A stretch of DNA of 64,000 nt from Novosphingobium kunmingense (GTDB taxonomy: Bacteria > Pseudomonadota > Alphaproteobacteria > Sphingomonadales > Sphingomonadaceae). Shown one piece after another: positions 25,276 through 33,981 of the stretch. A program made the translations under genes and the position numbers. The notes under the pieces were generated by a model. The model had not been told where the DNA came from, ran no database searches, and saw only the letters and a list, made by a program, of their open reading frames with translations. The stretch's first letter is position 1. Each line of letters opens with the position of its first letter. Location of the stretch: assembly GCF_002813245.1 (NCBI RefSeq), contig NZ_PHUF01000004.1:62001-126000 (forward strand), read 5' to 3'.

Positions 25276-26196
25276 ATGATGAGGACATTCGCCATCCTGC
25301 CCGCCGCCGGTGCGGCGCTGATCGTTGCCGGCCTCGCCGATGCCCGCGAGGGGCGCTTGCGGGACCGCCTCGGCGCAAGCCGCGCCGATGGGCCCGCAGC
25401 CCCGGCCGCGGCCGGCAAGCAGACCCTGGCCTATGGCAGTGACAGGCTGCAGCAACTCGATTTCTATCCCGCGAAGAATGCTCGCGGACCCGCGCCGCTG
25501 GTGCTGTTCGTCCACGGCGGCGGGTGGAAGCGGGGAAGCAAGGACAACGCCGACGGTAGCTGGAAGGCGCCGCACTACACCGAGGCCGGCTATGCCTATG
25601 CCTCGATCAATTACCGCCTGGTGCCCGATGCGACCGTCGAGCAGCAGGGTGCGGACGTCGCCGCCGCCTTGCGCTTCCTGATCGACAGGGCGGGAACGCT
25701 GGGGATCGATCGCAGCCGGGTGGTGCTGATGGGGCACAGCGCCGGCGCACACCTGGTCGCGCTGGTCGGAACGGACGAGCGCTACCTGAAGGGCGCGGGG
25801 CTGTCGCTGCGCGATATCGACGGCGTGCTGCCGATCGACGGTGCGGCCTACGACGTGGCGAGGCAGATGGCGGATGGCGGACGGATGATGCAGGATACCT
25901 ATGTCCAGGCCTTCGGGACCGATCCGTCACGGCAGGCCGCGCTTTCGCCGACCTTGCAGGCCCAGGCGCCCAATGCGGGCGCATTCCTTGTCATCCACGT
26001 CCAGCGCCGCGATGGGGTGGCCCAGTCCAAGGCCCTGGAGGAGGCGCTGCGCGCGGGCGGGACGCCGGCCGAACGGCGGGACTTTCCAGGTAGGGGATTG
26101 ACCGGCCATGCCGAGATCAACCGACAGCTGGGCAATCCGGATTACGTGGCAACGCCGGTGGTCGATGCCTGGCTGGCCCGGGTGTTGGCCCGTTAA
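25276..26196 (+). CDS. Exported alpha/beta hydrolase (HGGG-type esterase/lipase)
   Basis: Predicted esterase of 306 residues. The N-terminus MMRTFAILPAAGAALIVAGL followed by ADA looks like a signal peptide, so it is probably periplasmic. The oxyanion-hole motif HGGGW is at 80-84, the nucleophile motif GHSAG at 153-157 (Ser155), and the likely catalytic His is in GLTGHAEIN near the C-terminus. It resembles the BD-FAE/hormone-sensitive-lipase-like group. There are two adjacent start ATGs at 25276 and 25279, with AAGGGAG upstream. It is divergent from purA. No substrate can be assigned. Confidence 0.83.
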   Translation: MMRTFAILPAAGAALIVAGLADAREGRLRDRLGASRADGPAAPAAAGKQTLAYGSDRLQQLDFYPAKNARGPAPLVLFVHGGGWKRGSKDNADGSWKAPHYTEAGYAYASINYRLVPDATVEQQGADVAAALRFLIDRAGTLGIDRSRVVLMGHSAGAHLVALVGTDERYLKGAGLSLRDIDGVLPIDGAAYDVARQMADGGRMMQDTYVQAFGTDPSRQAALSPTLQAQAPNAGAFLVIHVQRRDGVAQSKALEEALRAGGTPAERRDFPGRGLTGHAEINRQLGNPDYVATPVVDAWLARVLAR

Positions 26197-26273
26197 GGAC
26201 AAGCCTTAAGCTTTCAAACCCCTGGCGTCCAAGCCAGAGACAGCGTGTGAAAGGGTGTGGAACTCAAGGCCTT

Positions 26274-26293
26274 GGTTGGGTTAAACCCTAACC
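26274..26293. promoter_or_regulatory. Imperfect inverted repeat just upstream of a stress-type gene
   Basis: GGTTGGGTT (26274-26282) pairs with AACCCTAACC (26284-26293), with one bulged base. It ends 2 bp before the ATG at 26296. A GGAAC at 26259-26263 followed after 16 bp by GTT is a weak match to an EcfG general-stress promoter (consensus GGAAC-N16/17-CGTT). Confidence 0.3.
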
Positions 26294-26295
26294 TC

Positions 26296-27114
26296 ATGGG
26301 GCACGATGCAGTCAGCGAACCGGCGTACGTGATCAAGGCGGAAGAGATTTCCGCCCTGAATTACCTCGATCCCGATCACCCGCGCCCGCTGCTGACCGAA
26401 TGGATCAACCGCGGCACCGACCAGAAGATGCGGCGAACCTCGATCGATCTGCTGCTACGCACCCTCACCGAAGACAACGCTTCGCCCAGCGTGTTGCGAC
26501 TCCACCAGACCTCGGGCCTGCGCGCGATCTTCGCGACCCAGAAGGAACGTGACGCCTTCGCAACGGCCTTCGCCGGCGCGCGCGCGCAGATGGCGCTGCG
26601 CCGGGATTACGTGGTGGCGACCATCTTCGACGATCTCGAGCGGGCCGAAGCAGCGGTGGGCGTGCTTAGGAACGCGGGCGTGCCGGACGATTCGATTTCG
26701 CTGTTGTGCCGGGCCGGGGACTTCAAGCCCGATCCCGAGGCATCCTGGCGCGGTCACTCGAAGATGAGCGTCGCAGCCGCCGTGGCCGGGGGCGGCCTGG
26801 CCGGCGCATTGCTCGGCATCGGCATGCTGGTGGTGATCCCGGGCCTCGGCGCCGTCGCAGCTGCCGGCGCGATCGCGGCGACCAGCGTGACGTCCGTCGC
26901 CTCGCTGTCGGGCATTTTCGGGGCAACCGGCGGGGCCATCGCCAAGATGCTGACCGACCACGACGTCGACGGGCGAGAGGCCAACTATTACGAGCGCCAG
27001 ATCCGCCGCGGGCGGGTGTTCGTATCGGTCGACACGCGCATCGCGCCCGAACTGACTGCCGACGTGCGCCGCATATTAAAGGACAACGGCGGGCAGACGG
27101 CCAAGGCTGCCTAG
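26296..27114 (+). CDS. Glycine-zipper, general-stress-type protein
   Basis: Hypothetical protein of about 272 residues from the ATG at 26296 (MGHDAVSEPAYVIKAEEIS). A GTG at 26257 would add 13 residues, but it would place a strong inverted repeat inside the gene and has no well-spaced ribosome site. The middle part (about 100-140, RRDYVVATIFDDLERAEAAV and LRNAGVPDDSISLL) looks like the YflT-type domain of stress proteins. A long Gly/Ala-rich hydrophobic hairpin follows, AAAVAGGGLAGALLGIGMLV and then VPGLGAVAAAGAIA-like sequence, typical of glycine-zipper membrane segments. The end (RIAPELTADVRRILKDNGG) is soluble. Its stop overlaps the hisZ stop in a shared CTAG. Confidence 0.65.
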   Translation: MGHDAVSEPAYVIKAEEISALNYLDPDHPRPLLTEWINRGTDQKMRRTSIDLLLRTLTEDNASPSVLRLHQTSGLRAIFATQKERDAFATAFAGARAQMALRRDYVVATIFDDLERAEAAVGVLRNAGVPDDSISLLCRAGDFKPDPEASWRGHSKMSVAAAVAGGGLAGALLGIGMLVVIPGLGAVAAAGAIAATSVTSVASLSGIFGATGGAIAKMLTDHDVDGREANYYERQIRRGRVFVSVDTRIAPELTADVRRILKDNGGQTAKAA

Positions 27115-28238
27115 ACGGGCACGGCTTCACCGTTTTCGAGGCGGTGGCTGCAGCCCAGCGCCCGTTCCTCGCAGCCTTCGCCCAGCGCCGCCACGGTCCG
27201 CCAGCCGATAGCCCGGAGCCGCGCGGCGTGAACCGGATCGTGCCCCAGCGGCAGGAACAGCGCGTCGCGGCGCGGTTCTGCTTCGGCCAGCCGGTCGATG
27301 AGGGTGTCGGGATAAAGCGAAAAGCCTATCGCCGGTTCGTCCGCCTTGTCGGCGCGGTTGGACTTGATCGTGTAGCTGCCGCCGCGGCCCAGCACGCCCG
27401 AAAGCCCGTCGGCATAGATCGAGAAGCCGAACCACGACTGGTATTCGAAGCCGTGCCGTTCCGACGGATCGAGCGTCAGTCGTGCGGCCTTGCCGATTCG
27501 CGCCGCAATCGTGCGCAGCGCGGCGATGCGGGTCGCCAGCGCCCCGCCCGCGTCGATCGCGGAGAGCCGCTCGATCGCCGCGTCGAACGGGCCGATCGCG
27601 GTCAGCAGCGGAAGATAGGCTGCACCGCCCGCGGCCACGAGGCCGCCCGCGTCCTTGGCATCCAGTTCGCGCCGCACCGCCGCGATCGCGTCCGGCGCCA
27701 GCGGCAGGGCCTTGGCGGCCAGGGTATCGACAAGGTCGGGCAGCGTGAAGTCGACCGAAACGCCGGTCGCGCCGGCTGCGCGCAGGGCCTCGATCGCAAC
27801 GGCCACGATCTCGCCGGCCGCAGCCACACTGTCCATGCCGATCAGTTCGGCACCGAGCTGGAGTCGCTCACGCGTGGGATCGAGCCCGTCGCCCTTGATC
27901 GTCACGACCTGCCCGGCATAGCACAGCCGCAAGGGGCGCGGCGCCGCGGCCAGACTGGTCGAGGCGATACGGCCGAGCTGCGGTGTCATGTCGCTGCGCA
28001 GCGCCAGGGTGCGCAGGCTGGCCGGATCGACGAAGCGGAACATGCGCCGCGGCTGTACGCCGGCCATACGGCTGGCGAGCGACTTTTCGAACTCGATGCT
28101 GGGAGGCTGGACCCGGTCGTACCCGTGGATGTCCAGGACATCGAGTGCGCTGCGCATCACCCGCGTCGCCACCGCCGCAGCCAGCGGCAGCCTGTCCTCG
28201 AGCCCCTCGGGCAACAGATCGCGATCGGTTTCCTGCAT
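27111..28238 (-). CDS. hisZ: ATP phosphoribosyltransferase regulatory subunit
   Basis: HisZ, 375 residues, is a catalytically inactive HisRS-like protein that partners the short-form HisG in the first step of histidine synthesis. It starts MQETDRDLLPEGLEDRLPLA. The class II synthetase-like core is visible: GYDRVQPPSIEFEKSL near residue 40, FRFVDPASLRTLALRSDMTP near 70, and GEL-type ERLQLGAELIGMDS near 125. The C-terminal HisRS-like glycine-rich motif is present as GVLGRGGSYTI near 300. It is downstream of serA in the same direction, separated by a hairpin. hisG itself is not in this window. Confidence 0.88.
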   Translation of the reverse strand: MQETDRDLLPEGLEDRLPLAAAVATRVMRSALDVLDIHGYDRVQPPSIEFEKSLASRMAGVQPRRMFRFVDPASLRTLALRSDMTPQLGRIASTSLAAAPRPLRLCYAGQVVTIKGDGLDPTRERLQLGAELIGMDSVAAAGEIVAVAIEALRAAGATGVSVDFTLPDLVDTLAAKALPLAPDAIAAVRRELDAKDAGGLVAAGGAAYLPLLTAIGPFDAAIERLSAIDAGGALATRIAALRTIAARIGKAARLTLDPSERHGFEYQSWFGFSIYADGLSGVLGRGGSYTIKSNRADKADEPAIGFSLYPDTLIDRLAEAEPRRDALFLPLGHDPVHAARLRAIGWRTVAALGEGCEERALGCSHRLENGEAVPV

Positions 28239-28249
28239 GGTACCCCTGC

Positions 28250-28281
28250 CCCGTCACCCCCGCTTTTGCGGGGATGACGGG
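28250..28281. repeat. Palindromic intergenic hairpin (REP-like or terminator)
   Basis: Two 14-bp arms, CCCGTCACCCCCGC and GCGGGGATGACGGG, flank a TTTT loop with one mismatch. It lies between serA and hisZ. GTCATCCCCGC/GCGGGGATGAC hairpins of this kind recur between genes in many sphingomonad genomes. It could end the serA transcript or stabilise its mRNA end. Confidence 0.7.
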
Positions 28282-28300
28282 AAATGGCAAGTGCTGCGGA

Positions 28301-29884
28301 TCAGAAAGCCAGCGCGCGGACGCGCTTGACGCCCGGCAGCTTGCAGGCCTGGTCGACGACCGCGGCCGGAACCGGCTCGTCCACCGACAGCAGGAGCACC
28401 GCTTCCCCGCCCGCTTCGCGGCGGCCGAGGTTGAAGGTGCCGATGTTTATGCCGGCTTCGCCCAGCAGCGTCCCGATGCGTCCGATGAAGCCGGGCGCGT
28501 CCTCGTTGACGATGTACATCATCGGGCCATCGAGTTCGGCTTCGACCTTGATTCCGAACAGTTCGACCAGGCGCGGCTCGCTGTTGGAGAACAGCGTGCC
28601 CGCGACCGAACGTTCGCCCGCGTCCGTCTTCACCGAAACGCGGATCAGGGTGTGATAGTCGCCGGCCTTCTCGGTCTTGACCTCGCGCACCTCGAGCCCG
28701 CGCTCCTTGGCCAGGAACGGTGCGTTGACCATGTTGACCGTGTCGGACTGGGTGCGCAGGAACCCGGCCAGCACGGCGGCGACGATCGGCTTGGCGTTCA
28801 GTTCGGCAGCCGCGCCCTCGGCATGGATCGAGATGCGCGCAAGGCTCCCCGTAGTCAGCTGGCCGACCAGGCTGCCGAGCTTTTCGGCCAATGCCATGTA
28901 GGGCTTGAGCTTGGGCGCTTCCTCGGCCGAGAGCGAGGGCATGTTGAGCGCGTTGGTGACGCCGCCGTGGACCAGGAAGTCGGCGATCTGTTCGGCCACC
29001 TGCAGCGCCACGTTGACCTGGGCTTCGTTGGTCGAGGCGCCGAGATGCGGCGTGCAGATGAAATTCGGCGTGCCGAACAGCGGCGATTCCTTGGCCGGTT
29101 CGGTCTGGAACACGTCGAGCGCGGCGCCCGCGACCTGCCCCGAATCGAGCGCGTCCTTCAGCGCCGCCTCGTCGATCAGCCCGCCGCGCGCGCAGTTGAC
29201 GATGCGCACGCCCTTCTTGGTCTTGGCCAGGTTCTCGCGGCTGAGGATGTTGCGGGTCTGGTCGGTCAGCGGGGTGTGCAGCGTGATGAAGTCGGCGCGG
29301 GCGAGCAGATCGTCCAGTTCCACCTTCTCGATGCCCAGTTCCACCGCGCGTTCCGGGCTGAGGAACGGATCGAAGGCAATCACCTTCATGCGCAGGCCAA
29401 GCGCCCGACTGGCGACGATAGAACCGATGTTGCCGGCCCCGATCAGGCCCAGCGTCTTGCCGGTGACCTCGACGCCCATGAAGCCGTTCTTGGGCCACAG
29501 CCCCGCTTGCGTCTGGGCGTTGGCTTCGGGAATCTGGCGGGCCAGCGCGAAGATCATGGCGATGGCGTGTTCGGCCGTTGTGATCGAATTGCCGAACGGG
29601 GTGTTCATCACCACCACGCCCTTCGACGAGGCATAGGGGATGTCCACGTTGTCGACGCCGATCCCGGCCCGGCCGATAACCTTGAGGTTCGTGGCGGCGT
29701 CGAGCACCGCCTTGGTCACCTTGGTCGAGGAGCGGATGGCGAGGCCATCGTAGTCGCCGATGCGGGCGATCAGCTGTTCGGGCGTTTCGCCGGTGATCAC
29801 GTCGACGTCGCAGCCGCCTTCGCGCAGCAGGCGCTCGGCATTAGGGTCCATCTTGTCGGAAATGAGTACGCGGGGCTTGGTCAT
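28301..29884 (-). CDS. serA: D-3-phosphoglycerate dehydrogenase
   Basis: SerA, 527 residues, oxidises 3-phosphoglycerate to 3-phosphohydroxypyruvate with NAD, the first committed step of serine synthesis. The Rossmann motif is GLIGAGNIGS near residue 148, the catalytic-loop Arg in NCARGGLID near 233, and a His in TPHLGAST near 283. A long C-terminal part contains the intervening domain (about 320-450) and an ACT domain (about 452-527, with VNEDAPGFIGRIGTLLGEAG) that usually senses serine. This is the long, three-domain type. It lies downstream of serC in the same direction, with a strong GC hairpin in the 67-bp gap. Confidence 0.97.
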   Translation of the reverse strand: MTKPRVLISDKMDPNAERLLREGGCDVDVITGETPEQLIARIGDYDGLAIRSSTKVTKAVLDAATNLKVIGRAGIGVDNVDIPYASSKGVVVMNTPFGNSITTAEHAIAMIFALARQIPEANAQTQAGLWPKNGFMGVEVTGKTLGLIGAGNIGSIVASRALGLRMKVIAFDPFLSPERAVELGIEKVELDDLLARADFITLHTPLTDQTRNILSRENLAKTKKGVRIVNCARGGLIDEAALKDALDSGQVAGAALDVFQTEPAKESPLFGTPNFICTPHLGASTNEAQVNVALQVAEQIADFLVHGGVTNALNMPSLSAEEAPKLKPYMALAEKLGSLVGQLTTGSLARISIHAEGAAAELNAKPIVAAVLAGFLRTQSDTVNMVNAPFLAKERGLEVREVKTEKAGDYHTLIRVSVKTDAGERSVAGTLFSNSEPRLVELFGIKVEAELDGPMMYIVNEDAPGFIGRIGTLLGEAGINIGTFNLGRREAGGEAVLLLSVDEPVPAAVVDQACKLPGVKRVRALAF

Positions 29885-29920
29885 GGACAGCCTCCTTCAG
29901 AAATTGGTGCGTTGGAAGAC

Positions 29921-29941
29921 GGGCGGGCGCAGGGCCCGCCC
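29921..29941 (-). terminator. GC-rich hairpin between serC and serA
   Basis: GGGCGGGC (29921-29928) pairs perfectly with GCCCGCCC (29934-29941) around a 5-nt loop in the serC-serA gap. On the transcribed strand no T-run follows, so it may be an mRNA-processing or attenuation hairpin rather than a true terminator. Confidence 0.5.
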
Positions 29942-29951
29942 AAAGACAGGT

Positions 29952-31085
29952 TCAGGCGGAAACGGCGGCCCTGGTCTGGGCATAGGCCCAGTCGAGCCAA
30001 GGCCCGAGCGCCTCGATATCGGCAGTATCGACCGTGGCGCCGCACCAGATGCGCAGGCCCGCAGGGGCATCGCGGTATCCGGCGACGTCATAGGCCGCGC
30101 CTTCCTTTTCGAGCGCCCCGGCAAAAGCCTTGATGAAGGCTTCGTCCGCGCCGGCGACGGTCAGGCAGACCGAGGTTTTCGAACGGCTTGCCTCGTCCTC
30201 GGCCAGGTTGCCCAGCCATTCGCGCTGCGCAACGATCTTCTGCAGCGCGGCAGCGTTGGCATCGCTGCGCGCCTGCAGGCCCTTGAGACCACCCAGGCCC
30301 TTGGCCCATTCGAGCGCGAAGATCGCATCTTCGACCGCGAGCATCGAGGGCGTGTTGATCGTTTCGCCCTTGAACACGCCTTCGGCGAGCTTGCCCTTGG
30401 ACACCAGACGGAACACCTTGGGCAGCGGCCATGCCGGGGTATAGGTTTCAAGCCGTTCGACTGCGCGGGGGCCAAGGATCAGCACGCCGTGGCCGCCTTC
30501 GCCGCCCAGCACCTTCTGCCACGAGAAGGTCGCGACGTCGATCTTGGCCCAGTCGATATCGTAGGCGAAGACCGCGCTGGTCGCGTCGGCGAAGGTCAGA
30601 CCCTCGCGGTCCGCTGGAATCCAGTCGGCGTTCGGCACGCGCACACCGCTGGTGGTGCCGTTCCAGGTGAACAGAACGTCGTCGGCGAAATCGACCTGCG
30701 ACAGATCGGGCAGCTGGCCGTAATCGGCGCGGATCACCGTGGGGTCGAGCTTCAATTGCTTGGCCGCGTCGGTCACCCAGCCCTCGCCGAAGCTTTCCCA
30801 GGCCAGCGTCGTTACGCCGCGGGCGCCGAGCATCGTCCACATCGCCATTTCGAAGGCGCCGGTGTCCGACCCCGGCACGATGCCGATGCGGTGCGTGTCG
30901 GGCAGCTGCAGCACTTCGCGCATCAGGTCGATGCAGTAAGCGAGGCGCGACTTGCCGATCTTGGCGCGGTGCGAGCGGCCGAGCGATTCGGTGGCGAGTT
31001 TGGCGGGAGCGTAGCCCGGAGGCTTGGCGCAGGGGCCCGAGGAAAAGTACGGACGCGCCGGCAGCGCCGGCTTGGTATCAGTCAT
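29952..31085 (-). CDS. serC: Phosphoserine aminotransferase
   Basis: SerC, 377 residues, is a PLP enzyme that transfers an amino group from glutamate to 3-phosphohydroxypyruvate. It starts [31 protein letters not shown], the long-N-terminus alphaproteobacterial type. The PLP lysine is in [17 protein letters not shown] near residue 193, and the Asp/Ser contacts are in [11 protein letters not shown] near 168. It is the first gene of the serC-serA group on the minus strand. Upstream, a structured leader resembles the serC RNA motif described in alphaproteobacteria, suggesting RNA-level control of serine synthesis. Confidence 0.96.
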   Translation of the reverse strand: MTDTKPALPARPYFSSGPCAKPPGYAPAKLATESLGRSHRAKIGKSRLAYCIDLMREVLQLPDTHRIGIVPGSDTGAFEMAMWTMLGARGVTTLAWESFGEGWVTDAAKQLKLDPTVIRADYGQLPDLSQVDFADDVLFTWNGTTSGVRVPNADWIPADREGLTFADATSAVFAYDIDWAKIDVATFSWQKVLGGEGGHGVLILGPRAVERLETYTPAWPLPKVFRLVSKGKLAEGVFKGETINTPSMLAVEDAIFALEWAKGLGGLKGLQARSDANAAALQKIVAQREWLGNLAEDEASRSKTSVCLTVAGADEAFIKAFAGALEKEGAAYDVAGYRDAPAGLRIWCGATVDTADIEALGPWLDWAYAQTRAAVSA

Positions 31086-31165
31086 GTATGCGTCTCCTTG
31101 CAGAGAGCACGCGCGGCGTTGGGACCGCGTGGCCCGTCGGCGGCCCTAACGATGCGACGCGCGAA
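31086..31165 (-). ncRNA. Candidate serC-type leader RNA
   Basis: Directly upstream of serC. On the minus strand the leader contains CACGCGG, a short loop (TCCCAACG), and CCGCGCGTG, forming a GC hairpin, preceded by a smaller GGCC-based hairpin and followed by an AAGGAGA ribosome site. Position and structure fit the alphaproteobacterial serC motif. Assignment is from memory of that motif; a covariance-model search would settle it. Confidence 0.45.
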
Positions 31166-31206
31166 GTCAAGGGAACAGACCGGACCCTTGGACCATTGTC
31201 CGATGC

Positions 31207-31662
31207 ATGCCGGACCTGACCTCGTTCAACCTGCTGCCGCATCTGGTCACCCTGCTGATGGCCTATCTGCTGGCGATTCCGATCGGCTGGAACCGCGAAA
31301 AGGCGGAACGCAGCGCGGGAATCCGCACCTTTCCGCTGGTTGCGCTGGCGGCCTGCGGCTTCGTCCAGGGGGCCGAGCACATCACGGCGAACAGCCCCGA
31401 GGCGATGGCCCGGATCACCGAAGGCATCATCACCGGCGTCGGCTTCATCGGTGGCGGCGCGATTCTCAAGCAAGCCGATTCGGTCAAGGGGACGGCAACG
31501 GCGGCAAGCCTCTGGGCAACGGGCGCGATAGGGGTTTCAGCCGGCCTCGGCGCGTGGGACGTCGCGGTCATGCTGTCGATCATGACGGCCCTCACCCTGT
31601 TCATCCTCTCACCGTTGAAGGACGAGCGTGACCGTGATGGGGACACGTCCGCGCAGGACTAA
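31207..31662 (+). CDS. MgtC/SapB-family membrane protein
   Basis: Small inner-membrane protein of 151 residues. It has about four membrane spans and the MgtC-family signatures: an early LLAIPIGWNREKAERSAGIR stretch (residues about 20-39) that matches the family's GxxRE...aGlRT region, and GVGFIGGGAILK near residue 78. The ending after the last span is short, so this is the minimal SapB-like form without the C-terminal ACT-like domain of virulence MgtC. It is divergent from serC across a 121-bp gap. A role in membrane energetics or magnesium stress is known for some relatives only; none can be assigned here. Confidence 0.85.
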   Translation: MPDLTSFNLLPHLVTLLMAYLLAIPIGWNREKAERSAGIRTFPLVALAACGFVQGAEHITANSPEAMARITEGIITGVGFIGGGAILKQADSVKGTATAASLWATGAIGVSAGLGAWDVAVMLSIMTALTLFILSPLKDERDRDGDTSAQD

Positions 31663-31699
31663 GTCTTTGTTAACCATATCCGGGTGAAATCGAAGGGCT

Positions 31700-32368
31700 A
31701 TGGCCCGCGTGCTGATTCTTGCCCTGCTGAGCGCCTCGCTGTCCGCCTGCGGCGGCTTGGTGCCGGGCGGCGAACCACCGCGCCAGGCAAGCGTTTCGCA
31801 CAGTCCCGCCTTGCTGCCCAAGCAACCCGAAGCGCGGCGCTGCCTTGCCGACCTGGGCCAGGCCCGGGCGGCCTTTACCCCGCTGCCCGACCAGTATTAC
31901 GGCGCCGGCTGCACGACGCTGGGCACCGTCAGGTTGGCCAGCCTGCGCAGCGACGATGCGGTCCTGGGCCTGTCGAACCTCGGACCGGTGACCTGCCCGC
32001 TTGCCGAAACCTTTGCCGGCTGGGCCCGCTTCGGGGTCGACCGCGCAGCGCAGCAGGTGCTCGGCAGCCCGGTGGTGCGGATCGAGACGATGGGCAGCTA
32101 CAATTGCCGCAACGTGGCCGGATCGACCCGGCGCAGCGCCCACGCCACGGCCAGCGCGATCGACGTTTCGGGCTTCGTCCTCGCCGACGGGCGGCGGATC
32201 ACCATCCGCGGCGACTGGCAGAGCCAGAGCCCCAAGGTGCGCCAGTTCCTGACCGTGGTCCATGCCAGCGCCTGCAAGCGCTTCGGCACGGTGCTGGGGC
32301 CGGCCTACAACGCCGCGCACTTCGACCACCTGCACGTCGAGCTGAGCGGCCGCGCGCTCTGCCGCTAG
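31700..32368 (+). CDS. Extensin-like family lipoprotein
   Basis: Predicted envelope lipoprotein of 222 residues. The signal peptide MARVLILALLSASLSAC ends in a lipobox-like LSAC, with Cys17 as the lipid anchor. The rest is the bacterial extensin-like domain (about 50-222), with CPLAETFAGWARF, SYNCRNVAGSTRRSAHATAS and AIDVSGFVLADGRRI motifs. A closing HFDHLHVEL resembles the metal-site HxxH region of D-Ala-D-Ala carboxypeptidase-like folds. A peptidoglycan-related role is plausible but unproven. It ends 3 bp before the stop of the convergent Anbu gene. Confidence 0.85.
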   Translation: MARVLILALLSASLSACGGLVPGGEPPRQASVSHSPALLPKQPEARRCLADLGQARAAFTPLPDQYYGAGCTTLGTVRLASLRSDDAVLGLSNLGPVTCPLAETFAGWARFGVDRAAQQVLGSPVVRIETMGSYNCRNVAGSTRRSAHATASAIDVSGFVLADGRRITIRGDWQSQSPKVRQFLTVVHASACKRFGTVLGPAYNAAHFDHLHVELSGRALCR

Positions 32369-32371
32369 GGC

Positions 32372-33127
32372 CTATTTCGAATAGAGGCTGTAGTCCGGCA
32401 AGGCATGGAAGGCGTTCTTCAGCGCCTCGCTCCAACCAGCCGACACCGCGAGGTAATACGGATCCTGCGGCGTTATTCGGCGGCTGTGCAAAGCTTCGAA
32501 ATTGTCCTTCTCGATCACCATCAGGTCGAGCGGCGGACCCACCGAAAGATTGGCCCGAATGGTCGAATCGAAGCTGACCATGAGAAGCTTGACCGCGTCC
32601 TCGAAGCTCATGTCGCGTTCGTAGCCGCGCAGGATGATCGGCCGGCCGTACTTGGTCTCGCCGATCTGGAAGAACGGCGTCTCGAGGCTCGCCTCGATGA
32701 AGTTGCCTTCGGGATAGACCAGGAACAGCCGCGGCTGCATCCCCTTTATCTGGCCCGCGACGATGATCGAGGCGGTGAACTTGGTTGTTGCGGTCGGGCC
32801 ATCGGTCGTCTGGTTGATGGCGTTGGTCTTGGCGATCGTATCACGCAGCAACATGCCGACCTGGGTGGCGACCTCGAACATGGTCGGCGCCTTGAACAGG
32901 GTGTTCAGCCGTTCCCCCGGGGCCTTGTTGCGTTCCTCGAGCAGGCCGATGACCGCCTGCGTCGTGGCCAGGTTGCCCGCTGTCAGGACCGTGATGATTC
33001 GTTCGCCCGGCACGGTCCAACTGTGCATCTTCTTGAACACGGAGACGTTGTCGACGCCCGAATTGGTGCGGGTGTCGCTCATCAACACCAGCCCCTTGTC
33101 GATCTGCATCCCAACGCAATAGGTCAC
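32372..33127 (-). CDS. Anbu proteasome-like peptidase
   Basis: Ancestral beta subunit (Anbu/BPH), 251 residues, an Ntn-hydrolase related to HslV and proteasome beta subunits. It starts with GTG 33127 (MTYCVGMQIDKGLVLMSDTR). After Met removal, Thr1, Asp17 and Lys32 match the catalytic triad of the family. The longer C-terminus (LHSRRITPQDPYYLAVSAGW) is the Anbu-specific extension. It is encoded downstream of a circularly permuted ATP-grasp, an alpha-E protein and a transglutaminase, the standard Anbu neighbourhood. The cluster is thought to make and process a peptide-like tag or product, and its biological role is still open. Confidence 0.93.
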   Translation of the reverse strand: MTYCVGMQIDKGLVLMSDTRTNSGVDNVSVFKKMHSWTVPGERIITVLTAGNLATTQAVIGLLEERNKAPGERLNTLFKAPTMFEVATQVGMLLRDTIAKTNAINQTTDGPTATTKFTASIIVAGQIKGMQPRLFLVYPEGNFIEASLETPFFQIGETKYGRPIILRGYERDMSFEDAVKLLMVSFDSTIRANLSVGPPLDLMVIEKDNFEALHSRRITPQDPYYLAVSAGWSEALKNAFHALPDYSLYSK

Positions 33128-33153
33128 ACGGCGCCCCCGATTCTGGCCCAGCC

Positions 33154-33969
33154 CTACTGTTCGACGTGTTGTTGTTCAACCGCCAGCTGCACTTCCAGCA
33201 GGCTTTCCCCTGCACCATAGGACATGCCGGTGACCGGCGCTGCTTCGCGGTAGTCGCTGCCGGTCGCCACCCTGACATAGCGTTCGTCGGGGCTGATCCC
33301 GTTCGACACGTCGAAGCCGACCCAGCCGAGGTGGTCGACATAGGCTTCGACCCAGGCGTGGCTGGCCTCCTGCTCGACCCGGTCGTTGAGCATCAGGTAT
33401 CCCGAGACATAGCGCGCCGGGATGCCAAGCGCGCGGGCCGCGCCGATGAAGATGTGCGCGTGATCCTGGCACACCCCCTTGCCCAGCACGGCTGCCTCCT
33501 CGCCCGCGGTGTCGACGCCGGTCGCGCCCACGGTGTAGACGACATGCCGGCGGACCAGGCCGGACAAGTCGTGCAGGGTCTGCAAGGTTTCCCCGCGCGG
33601 CGCTTCGATGTCTGCCATGATCGTACGAACGCGCGGGCCCGGTCTGGTCAGCGGTGTCTGGATGAGGAAGGCCCAAAGCGGCATGTATCCCGAGATCTGG
33701 CCGATGATGCCGTGGTTGTCGGCCGTCTCGACCAGGCCCGAGCAGCGGACCTCGACGCTCGTGACGCCGGCATTCACCGAAACGAGCGTCGTGCGGTTGT
33801 GATGGTGATCGTCGTATTCGACCTCGACCCGGGCGCCGTCGAAATCCATCGTCCAGTCCGACACCTTCTGGCCCTGGGTGTTCTTCGGCGTCAGTCGCAA
33901 CCGCTGCAGCCCGTGAACCACAGGCCGCGAAAAGCTGTAGCGCGTGACGTGTTCGATCCGCAGACGCAT
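33154..33969 (-). CDS. Transglutaminase-like cysteine protease of the Anbu cluster
   Basis: Protein of 271 residues with an N-terminal transglutaminase-like beta region (MRLRIEHVTRYSFSRPV, then LRLTPKNTQGQ) and the catalytic core. The triad is visible: Cys167 in LGKGVCQDHAHIF, His204 in EASHAWVEAY and Asp220 in GWVGFDVSNG. Members of this family mostly act as peptidases or amide-forming enzymes rather than true transglutaminases. It lies 12 nt after the alpha-E gene and 26 nt before Anbu. Its conserved place suggests it cleaves or transfers a peptide produced by the ATP-grasp partner. Confidence 0.92.
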   Translation of the reverse strand: MRLRIEHVTRYSFSRPVVHGLQRLRLTPKNTQGQKVSDWTMDFDGARVEVEYDDHHHNRTTLVSVNAGVTSVEVRCSGLVETADNHGIIGQISGYMPLWAFLIQTPLTRPGPRVRTIMADIEAPRGETLQTLHDLSGLVRRHVVYTVGATGVDTAGEEAAVLGKGVCQDHAHIFIGAARALGIPARYVSGYLMLNDRVEQEASHAWVEAYVDHLGWVGFDVSNGISPDERYVRVATGSDYREAAPVTGMSYGAGESLLEVQLAVEQQHVEQ

Positions 33970-33981
33970 CAGTCGGTCACT

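Noticed and set aside
24268..26196. A 642-residue plus-strand frame over purA
   Set aside because: The first half is antisense to purA; the hydrolase starts at 25276 with a ribosome site and signal peptide.
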